A DNA stretch of 7,687 nt from a bacterium (lineage in GTDB: Bacteria; Fidelibacterota; Marinisomatia; Marinisomatales; JAHJCW01). Below the pieces are notes generated by a model. The model made no database searches. It saw only the letters and a list, made by a program, of their open reading frames with translations, and was not told the origin of the DNA. This document shows, one piece after another, positions 1 through 5,955 of the stretch. The position numbers and the translations under genes were made by a program. Numbering within the stretch: the first letter of the stretch is position 1; every line of letters begins with the position of its first letter. The stretch covers positions 1-7,687 of the forward strand of contig JAUXHY010000048.1 in NCBI GenBank assembly GCA_030621275.1, read 5' to 3'.

Positions 1-1
1 T

Positions 2-961
2 GATTTACCATCGTACTATAAAAAACATGGAGGCTTTATCTTTAGCTTCGCGTTGGATAAATATATGTTTATTACAGTTAAAAGACCATTTGCTGATGAT
101 TTAATCCGCGTAAAATATAATATTTCTGAAACCGTTGAAAGGCTTTCAGAACTTAAACATGATATTGCTCGTGAATGCCTTTCTAAGTTAAATATTACTA
201 ACTCAATTGATGTTGTATCACTGGCAGATATTCCTGCAGGCAGCGGTTTGGGAAGTTCAAGCAGTTACACCGTTGGTTTGCTAAACGCGCTCCACACTAT
301 GAAGCGCGATTACATTCCATTACATGATTTAGCTGAAGAAGCATGCGATATAGAAATGTATCGGCTAAATAAACCGATGGGAAAACAGGATCAGTATCTT
401 GCAACATATGGCGGATTCTCAGTATTGGAGATTGACACAGAAGGAAACGTAAAAGTAAGACGAGCAAAAATATCTGATACAACAATTGAAGGATTAAATC
501 GAAATTTGCTTTCTTTTTACACCGGAGTACAGCGGAAAAATGTTAGGATACTTGCCCGTCAAAGTAAATCTACAGAGAAAAATGAAAAACAAGTTTTGGA
601 ATCTCTTCATTATATTAAAGAATCCGGTTATAAAATATTAGATATTGTCGAAAATGGTAATATTACAGAACTTGGATATATGTTTGATGAACACTGGAAG
701 TATAAAAAACTTCTCGCTAAGGGTATTACTAATCCACATTTCGATGAAATTTATAACATTGCTAAAAAGAATGGAGCATTAGGCGGTAAAATTACTGGTG
801 CGGGCGGAGGTGGATTTTTCTTATTTTATTGTGAAGAAAACCAAGATAAACTTCGTGCTGCAATGAAGGATACGGGACTAAAAGAAATGCGTTTTGATTT
901 CGATCATGAAGGAACAAAAGTCCTTGTTAATTTTATGGATTATACACTTGCCAGTAACTGA
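2..961 (+). CDS. hddA: GHMP-family D-glycero-D-manno-heptose-7-phosphate kinase (HddA-like), 5' truncated by window edge
   Basis: This enzyme is predicted to phosphorylate a heptose 7-phosphate at C1 with ATP, giving the 1,7-bisphosphate in the cytoplasmic NDP-heptose route. The frame is open from the first bases, and residues 1-17 before the TTG at 53 (starting DLPSYYKKHGG) look like the conserved stretch that follows the N-terminal GGGT of heptose kinases. The true start is therefore upstream of the window and the TTG at 53 is internal. The 319 visible residues hold the GHMP phosphate-binding loop PAGSGLGSSSS (about 78-88), the family stretch GKQDQY (about 127-132) and the C-terminal glycine-rich motif GGKITGAGGGG (about 261-271). 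Only some 10-30 residues should be missing. It overlaps the phosphatase gene that follows, as expected for consecutive pathway steps. The substrate is inferred: related GHMP kinases act on fucose and other sugars, but the neighbouring phosphatase and SIS genes favour heptose. Confidence 0.88.
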   Translation, partial: DLPSYYKKHGGFIFSFALDKYMFITVKRPFADDLIRVKYNISETVERLSELKHDIARECLSKLNITNSIDVVSLADIPAGSGLGSSSSYTVGLLNALHTMKRDYIPLHDLAEEACDIEMYRLNKPMGKQDQYLATYGGFSVLEIDTEGNVKVRRAKISDTTIEGLNRNLLSFYTGVQRKNVRILARQSKSTEKNEKQVLESLHYIKESGYKILDIVENGNITELGYMFDEHWKYKKLLAKGITNPHFDEIYNIAKKNGALGGKITGAGGGGFFLFYCEENQDKLRAAMKDTGLKEMRFDFDHEGTKVLVNFMDYTLASN

Positions 962-1487
962 ATGTAAACAAAAGGCAGTATTTTTTGATAGAGATGGAGT
1001 ATTGAACCAATTAGTCCAAAGAGATGGATCATATTATTCTCCACAAAATATTGAAGATTTTCATATTGTTAATGAAGCGAAGAAAGTCGTTCAACTTGTA
1101 CATAAAATGGGGTTTCTTGCTATAGTAGTATCAAATCAACCGGATATATCACGCGGCAAATTAAAACAATCTGAATTAGATAAAATGACTGATATGCTAT
1201 ATGAAAAACTTAGTATAGATGATGTTATATATTGCACGCACGACGATGATAATGACACCGGTTGCCGCAAACCTGCTCCAGGATTATTTTTTACTGCTCA
1301 AAAAAAATATAATATAGATTTTAACAAATCTTTCATGATTGGCGATACATGGAAGGACGTTGAAGCAGCAAAGAATGCCGGTATTTCAATGATTTTACTT
1401 AATAAGAATTATAATCAGAATTTAGAGGATATTATTAGAGCAAAAAGCTTACCGGATGTTGTTTCTTTGATTAAAAATGGAATTTAA
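948..1487 (+). CDS. gmhB: HAD-superfamily heptose-1,7-bisphosphate 7-phosphatase (GmhB/HisB-N type)
   Basis: It is predicted to remove the 7-phosphate from heptose 1,7-bisphosphate after the kinase step. All HAD motifs are visible (numbering from the TTG at 948): motif I FFDRDGVLN (12-20) with nucleophile D14 and acid/base D16, motif II VVSNQ (60-64), the motif III lysine in CRKPAPG (K108), and motif IV MIGDTWKDVEAA with D133 and D137. The GmhB zinc loop is incomplete: C96, H98 and C106 are present, but the first cysteine of the usual C-x-C-R-K-P is T104. The start is uncertain. No ATG lies just before motif I. TTG 948 gives 179 residues, normal for the family, with a 14-base overlap with the kinase gene. 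ATG 906 would add 14 residues and a 56-base overlap. Neither has a clear ribosome site. The sugar specificity (alpha or beta anomer, heptose or other) cannot be read from sequence. Confidence 0.85.
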   Translation: MPVTECKQKAVFFDRDGVLNQLVQRDGSYYSPQNIEDFHIVNEAKKVVQLVHKMGFLAIVVSNQPDISRGKLKQSELDKMTDMLYEKLSIDDVIYCTHDDDNDTGCRKPAPGLFFTAQKKYNIDFNKSFMIGDTWKDVEAAKNAGISMILLNKNYNQNLEDIIRAKSLPDVVSLIKNGI

Positions 1488-1490
1488 TAA

Positions 1491-2087
1491 ATGAATTATA
1501 TAGATAAATATTTAGACGAAGCACATAGAATAATAGATTCAGTTGATAAAGACGCTGTTAATAAAATTATTGGCTTTTTAATTACTATTAGAGAAAATAG
1601 CGGAAGATTATTCATATTAGGTGTTGGTGGCGGAGCAGGACATGCATCGCATGCGGTAAATGATTTTAGGAAAATATGCGGAATAGAAGCCTATGCTCCG
1701 ACTGATAATGTATCTGAACTAACAGCACGAGTGAACGATGAGGGTTGGGATACTGCTTACGTAAATTGGCTAAAAATAAGCAACTTAAATAAAAATGATA
1801 TGATCTTTGTGTTTTCGGTCGGCGGTGGAAATGCAGAAAAAGATATAAGTTTGAACATAATCAAATCGTTACAATTGGCTAAAGAAGTTGGGGCAAAAGT
1901 TTGTGGAGTTGTTGGGCGTGATGGTGGTTATACAGCACAGGTCGCCGATGCGTGTGTAATTATACCATCATTCAATAGTGCAACCATTACACCTCAAACT
2001 GAAGGATTTCAAGCAGTGGTTTGGCATTTAATAGTATCACATCCTAAACTTCAAAAATTTGAAATGAAATGGGAAAGTGTTAAGTAA
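1491..2087 (+). CDS. Divergent SIS-domain sugar-phosphate isomerase (GmhA-related), first of two
   Basis: This 198-residue protein has a single SIS (sugar isomerase) fold and resembles GmhA, which turns sedoheptulose 7-phosphate into heptose 7-phosphate. The usual GNGGS phosphate loop is GVGGG (44-48), so the serine is lost, and the second STSGNS-like loop is SVGGGN (109-114). By my alignment to E. coli GmhA as remembered, the metal/catalytic positions H61, E65, Q172 and H180 correspond to H54, D58, E171 and H179, so two are kept and two changed conservatively. The C-terminal stretch EGFQAVVWHLIVSHP recalls a SIS subfamily found in surface-polysaccharide loci. The ATG lies 3 bases after the phosphatase gene, behind tandem stops TAATAA, with no Shine-Dalgarno site, so translation is probably coupled. 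It could be the heptose isomerase of this locus or act on another ketose phosphate; fold certain, substrate not. Confidence 0.82.
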   Translation: MNYIDKYLDEAHRIIDSVDKDAVNKIIGFLITIRENSGRLFILGVGGGAGHASHAVNDFRKICGIEAYAPTDNVSELTARVNDEGWDTAYVNWLKISNLNKNDMIFVFSVGGGNAEKDISLNIIKSLQLAKEVGAKVCGVVGRDGGYTAQVADACVIIPSFNSATITPQTEGFQAVVWHLIVSHPKLQKFEMKWESVK

Positions 2088-2093
2088 AGGAGA
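2086..2093 (+). promoter_or_regulatory. Strong Shine-Dalgarno site for the transaldolase gene
   Basis: AAAGGAGA overlaps the stop codon of the preceding SIS gene and its AGGAG core (2088-2092) ends 7 bases before the ATG at 2100. It is the only near-consensus ribosome site in the window and fixes this start. It also shows that the host can use Shine-Dalgarno pairing, although the other genes here mostly lack it. Confidence 0.8.
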
Positions 2094-2099
2094 ATTATA

Positions 2100-2786
2100 A
2101 TGGCTATATTTTTAGACACAGGTAAAATAGATGTAATTAAAAAATATCATTTAATGGGTATTATCCGTGGCGTTACAACTAATCCAACAATTATGGTTAA
2201 AGATGGAATTACCGGCGGAATGGAGGGTGTAAAAAAGCAATCTATCGAAATCGCAAAATTGATTCATCCTTATCCCCTATCGGTTGAAGTTACAAATAAT
2301 GATCCCAAAGATATGATTAGACAGGGAATCGAATTCTCTAAATGGGCTGATAATATAAATGTCAAGATCACCATCCATGGTCCAAATGGTGAATTAGATA
2401 ATCTGCAAGTAATCCATGAACTCGAGAAAAAACATAATGTAAGGATTAACGCTACAGCAATGATGAGTGCTCAGCAATGCTTTTTAGCAGCCATGGCTGG
2501 CGCTACTTATGTTTCAATTTTCGGTGGGAGAGTTAATAATATGGGTTATGACTCACGAGAAGAAATCGCTCGGCTAAGGCATCTTCTTGATGATTTTGAA
2601 TTGCCTTCAAAGATAATCGTAGGGTCCACAAGAGAAGTGGTAAATATAATCGAATGGTTAGAGGCTGGCGCGCACATCGTCACCGTTACACCAAAATTTA
2701 TTGACGGAATGATTGTTCACCCTTATTCAAAAGAAACTGTACAAATGTTTCTTAAAGATGGTGCCACATTTGAAAAATCTAAATAA
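2100..2786 (+). CDS. Short (FSA/TalC-type) transaldolase in a sugar-biosynthesis locus
   Basis: The 228-residue protein is a class I aldolase of the transaldolase family with the compact TIM-barrel size of FSA/TalC. Visible landmarks are LDT (5-7, with D6), VTTNPT (25-30), SVEV (61-64), NVKIT with the predicted Schiff-base lysine K89, T119 in ATAMMSAQQ, R144, and S176/R178 for phosphate binding. Where E. coli fructose-6-phosphate aldolase has Q59, A129 and Y131, this protein has E63, S139 and F141, the residues of true transaldolases (TalB E96, S176, F178). I therefore infer transfer of a dihydroxyacetone unit between sugar phosphates rather than use of free dihydroxyacetone. It lies 12 bases after one SIS gene and 19 before another, which suggests that it makes or remodels the ketose phosphate these isomerases use, possibly sedoheptulose 7-phosphate. 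A housekeeping pentose-phosphate role is possible but less likely given the context. Confidence 0.88.
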   Translation: MAIFLDTGKIDVIKKYHLMGIIRGVTTNPTIMVKDGITGGMEGVKKQSIEIAKLIHPYPLSVEVTNNDPKDMIRQGIEFSKWADNINVKITIHGPNGELDNLQVIHELEKKHNVRINATAMMSAQQCFLAAMAGATYVSIFGGRVNNMGYDSREEIARLRHLLDDFELPSKIIVGSTREVVNIIEWLEAGAHIVTVTPKFIDGMIVHPYSKETVQMFLKDGATFEKSK

Positions 2787-2805
2787 TATTTTATTGGGAT
2801 TATAA

Positions 2806-3360
2806 ATGCAATCATCAAAAGATTATCTAATAAAATACTTAAATACTTATAATTCACTAATTAATGACCCAGCAGTTATTGATAACCTTGTCAAGATTAA
2901 ATCGATATTTCAGAATACATCGAAGGAAGGTGGAAAAATTATCTTTGCGGGCAATGGTGGTAGTGCTGCAATGGCAAGTCATGTAGCCGTCGATATAACA
3001 AAAAATGCCGGTATCCGTGCGGTAACCTTTAATGAATATGATTTAATAACAACTTTAGCCAATGATTACGGTTATGAAAATTGGATTACAAAAGCAATTA
3101 AATTGTACCACAACCCTAATGATGTTATTGTGTTAATCAGTGCTAGCGGTCAATCATTAAATGTTATTAATGCTGCTATCAAATCAAAAGAATTTGGGTT
3201 ACCGGTTATAACATTTTCAGGAATGTTTCCACAAAACCCTCTTCGCAACAAGGGAGATATCAATCTTTGGGTTGATTCCAATATTTATAATATTGTTGAA
3301 ATGACACACCACATTTGGCTTCTTGCTATCGTTGATATGATTATCAATGAAAACGAATAA
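2806..3360 (+). CDS. SIS-domain sugar isomerase-like protein (GmhA-related), second of two
   Basis: This 184-residue SIS protein is clearly different from the one at 1491. Its phosphate loops are canonical: GNGGS (49-53) and SASGQS (112-117). From my recalled E. coli GmhA alignment, H61 matches H59, E65 matches D63, Q172 matches E165 and H175 matches H168, but the catalytic H180 position is L173 within EMTHHIWLLAIVD. It therefore should bind a phosphosugar well but may isomerise by another mechanism, act on another substrate, or need a partner. Proteins with the NIVEMTHHIWLL stretch are, as I remember, usually annotated as sugar isomerases in O-antigen and capsule loci. The ATG at 2806 follows the transaldolase by 19 bases, with only a weak TGGGA (2795-2799) as ribosome site. 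It is the last gene of the sugar-supply module; a heterodimer with the other SIS protein is conceivable but only inferred. Confidence 0.85.
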   Translation: MQSSKDYLIKYLNTYNSLINDPAVIDNLVKIKSIFQNTSKEGGKIIFAGNGGSAAMASHVAVDITKNAGIRAVTFNEYDLITTLANDYGYENWITKAIKLYHNPNDVIVLISASGQSLNVINAAIKSKEFGLPVITFSGMFPQNPLRNKGDINLWVDSNIYNIVEMTHHIWLLAIVDMIINENE

Positions 3361-3397
3361 AACCTTCCAATTCCCTCTTTTATAAAAATAATTCAAA

Positions 3398-4930
3398 TTG
3401 CATAGTACGGACTCTTCAGTAATAAATAATAATTTGTTGTACCGTAGACAATATTTTATCGGTCCAAAATTTGTAGATCGTTTTAAATCGTGGAATAAAA
3501 TAAAAGTTGGAAAGAATTTACATATCACAGCACATCCCGATTTAACTATCACTACTTTAAAAAAAAGTGGCGCTGAATTAGCATTATTGGGATTCATGTT
3601 TGACTCAAAGAATTACAAAAAAAGCATTGATGATATCTTAAGGGACATTGCTAAAGATAGCAAATCATTTAATGACGTTACTAAGGCAACTTATCGTTAT
3701 GCAGGTAGGTGGATTTTAATATATACTAGTAAAAAAGAAGCTAAGATTTTTAATGACCCGGGCGGTTTAAGACAGGTTTTTTATACTGACTATGATTCTA
3801 ATATATGGTGTTCTGCTCAACCGCACATACTTGCGGAGTTATTGGATATTCAAGAAAAACAAAATAAAGATTTGAAAGAGTTTCTTAATTCTAAACAATT
3901 TAGTTTAAGTGAAAATTGTTGGATTGGAAATGGCACATTATATCAAGATATCTACCACCTCTACCCAAACCACTATTTAGATCTCGAAAATTGTTCTTTT
4001 TCGCGTTATTGGCCAAATAACAATTTAGAGGAATTATCAATCGAAAAGGCAGCAAAAAATAGTAGCAATATGATTACAAGGCTAATTAAAGCTGCAAATT
4101 ATAGGCATCAAATTGCCCAGACTCTTACTGCGGGCTGGGATACACGAGTATTGTTGGCTGCAAGTAAATCAATAAAAAATAACATTTATTATTATGTTCA
4201 CCAATTTTCTAATATGGATGATGAACATGAAGATATATCTATTCCAAAGGAATTATCACTACAGCACAATTTGAATTTAAATGTTATTGATTGTACTGAA
4301 TACAACGTCGAATTCGATAAAATAATAAATAAAAATGTATCCATTATTCAATCACACACAAAAAAATTACAGCATTACAATTATTTCTCGCAATTTAACA
4401 ACAAGTTAATAATAAGCGGAAATGCTAGTCCTTTAATCAAAGAACAACTACCTAATATAGATAAAATAAATGCTATAAATCTTGCTCGACTCTTACATTG
4501 GCATAACAGTAAACATGCCGTTAAAGAAATAAGGAAATGGTTAGAACATTCCATTAATTATTCAAAAAAATACAATATCAATATAGAAAAACTGTTTTAT
4601 TGGGAAATTAGATTCGGTTCTTGGGGACCCATGTTTAACTCAGAATTAGATATCGCAGTTGAAGAGTTTAGTCCATATAATTGTCGTAACTTGATTAGTA
4701 CAATGCTATCAGTACCAATGCATTATCGCACAAAACCAAATGTAACCATTTATTCTAAAATAATTAGTAACCTTTGGCCGGAATTACTCAATATACCGAT
4801 TAATCCAAATTCTTATAATAATCCGGTTAATATGAAGAAAAAAATAATTCTTAGAACTATGAAATTTCTAAAAAAAATTGGATTATACAAAGTTGTTCGA
4901 TTCTTCTACAGAAAACTAATTTTAAGATGA
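3398..4930 (+). CDS. Asparagine-synthase-like ATP-dependent ligase without N-terminal Cys nucleophile
   Basis: The 510-residue protein has the two-part layout of glutamine-dependent asparagine synthases. The N-terminal half keeps late glutaminase-fold motifs, GRWILIY (103-109) and DPGGLRQVFYT (120-130), matching the usual L-x-G-x-F and D-x-x-G-x-R-x-x-Y patterns. The C-terminal half has a PP-loop, TAGWDTR (244-250), in place of SGGxDSS. There is no Met-Cys-Gly start, so no glutaminase nucleophile. The family normally activates a carboxylate with ATP and couples it to ammonia; in polysaccharide loci, relatives such as WbpS amidate uronic acids. The cysteine-less state resembles beta-lactam synthetase, where another amine is used. 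An in-frame stop at 3389-3391 and no ATG before residue 67 force a TTG start (3398, or 3434/3437 nearer the conserved LYRRQ), with no ribosome site. The tail (about 479-510) holds 12 Lys/Arg and no acidic residue. Product unknown; family assignment is good. Confidence 0.8.
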   Translation: MHSTDSSVINNNLLYRRQYFIGPKFVDRFKSWNKIKVGKNLHITAHPDLTITTLKKSGAELALLGFMFDSKNYKKSIDDILRDIAKDSKSFNDVTKATYRYAGRWILIYTSKKEAKIFNDPGGLRQVFYTDYDSNIWCSAQPHILAELLDIQEKQNKDLKEFLNSKQFSLSENCWIGNGTLYQDIYHLYPNHYLDLENCSFSRYWPNNNLEELSIEKAAKNSSNMITRLIKAANYRHQIAQTLTAGWDTRVLLAASKSIKNNIYYYVHQFSNMDDEHEDISIPKELSLQHNLNLNVIDCTEYNVEFDKIINKNVSIIQSHTKKLQHYNYFSQFNNKLIISGNASPLIKEQLPNIDKINAINLARLLHWHNSKHAVKEIRKWLEHSINYSKKYNINIEKLFYWEIRFGSWGPMFNSELDIAVEEFSPYNCRNLISTMLSVPMHYRTKPNVTIYSKIISNLWPELLNIPINPNSYNNPVNMKKKIILRTMKFLKKIGLYKVVRFFYRKLILR

Positions 4931-5955
4931 TTATGAATGAGCAATCTATCCCTGTAAGCGTTATTTTGCCAGTTTACAATGGAGAGGAACATCTTTCTGA
5001 ATGTATTGAAAGTGTACTATCTCAAACATTCAAAGATTTTGAATTTATTATTGTTGATGACGCTTCAACGGATAATACAGCGCAAATATTAAAAGAATTT
5101 GCGATGAAAGATAAACGAATAAATATTGTTACACATAAAGTTAATCAAAAACAGACAGTTGCTGCAAATACAGCATGCAAATATACAAAAGGGAAATATA
5201 TCGCCAGAATGGATGCCGACGATATCGCTCTACCTAATAGATTTCTGAAACAGGTAACTTTTCTAGAAGAAAACACGCAAATTGGACTTTTAGGATCTTG
5301 GGTTGATATAATTGATAATAATGGGACATTTCTGAAAATATGGCGAACGCATTCTACTAGCAATTATCTTGGTTGGAATTTATTATTTGGTGCAAGTTTT
5401 GCTCATTCATCAGTAATGATGAGGAGAGATTGTATTGAACAAGTTGGGTTTTATCAATTACATCAAGCTGAAGACTATGACCTTTGGTCAAGGTTAAGTC
5501 GAATTACCAAAGTTGCTAATTTACCTGAGGTATTACAGCAAAAACGCGTTTGGAGTGGGCAATTGGCACTAAGAGTTGTACAAAATAATCGTGATTGTAC
5601 TTTACAAATAATGCAAAATAATATGCAACTTTTGCTAAATAGCATTTCAATAGATATAGAATTAGTGAAAGTAATTCATGCAATCATAAATGGAAACCAA
5701 CCTGTATTAGAGAGTGCTTTATTAACGAAGACAAAAATGCTAATCAATCAATTATATAATACTTATATAATTAAAACGAATCTTTCAATATTTGAGAAGA
5801 AGAAAGTAATTGTTGACATCTTTCAATTGCTTTTTAAATTATCCCATTTTCACATTAAAACTAACTTTTCAATGGGAATTATTGAAAAATTATCTTTAGC
5901 ATTTCGTTTTCCAAAATTATTTATATACAGCTTAATTCATAGAAAGATAATATGA
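4927..5955 (+). CDS. GT2 family glycosyltransferase, first of three
   Basis: A 342-residue inverting GT-A glycosyltransferase, predicted to move a sugar from an NDP donor to a growing lipid-linked glycan at the cytoplasmic face of the membrane. It shows VSVILPVYNG (10-19), the nucleotide-binding VDDAST (43-48), RMDADD with the metal-binding D-x-D (96-98), and AEDYDLWSRL (181-190), where the acidic pair probably supplies the catalytic base. The C-terminal part (about 290-342) is hydrophobic and basic, ends FIYSLIHRKII, and may sit on the membrane. The ATG overlaps the stop of the previous gene as ATGA, which points to translational coupling; an ATG six bases downstream (4933) is an alternative start. 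Donor and acceptor cannot be predicted. Confidence 0.92.
   Translation: MIMNEQSIPVSVILPVYNGEEHLSECIESVLSQTFKDFEFIIVDDASTDNTAQILKEFAMKDKRINIVTHKVNQKQTVAANTACKYTKGKYIARMDADDIALPNRFLKQVTFLEENTQIGLLGSWVDIIDNNGTFLKIWRTHSTSNYLGWNLLFGASFAHSSVMMRRDCIEQVGFYQLHQAEDYDLWSRLSRITKVANLPEVLQQKRVWSGQLALRVVQNNRDCTLQIMQNNMQLLLNSISIDIELVKVIHAIINGNQPVLESALLTKTKMLINQLYNTYIIKTNLSIFEKKKVIVDIFQLLFKLSHFHIKTNFSMGIIEKLSLAFRFPKLFIYSLIHRKII

Noticed and set aside
53..55. TTG as the start of the GHMP kinase
   Set aside because: The frame is open to the window edge and the 17 residues before it match the conserved N-terminal part of heptose kinases.
297..485. Minus-strand open frame of 62 codons
   Set aside because: It lies wholly inside the kinase gene, has no family resemblance, and is a shadow frame.
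1491..3360. Recent duplication producing the two SIS genes
   Set aside because: They differ in both phosphate loops, in C-terminal motifs and in DNA sequence, so they are old separate families, not a recent copy.
3361..3397. Possible terminator or promoter in the largest gap (37 bases)
   Set aside because: I saw no stable hairpin with a T-run and no convincing -35/-10 pair; the T and A stretches are ordinary for this AT-rich DNA.
3217..3597. Minus-strand open frame of 126 codons
   Set aside because: It spans the end of the second SIS gene and the start of the asparagine-synthase-like gene, both well supported on the plus strand; its translation shows no recognisable motif.
5145..5363. Minus-strand open frame of 72 codons
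   Set aside because: It is a shadow of the first glycosyltransferase, opposite its D-x-D region.
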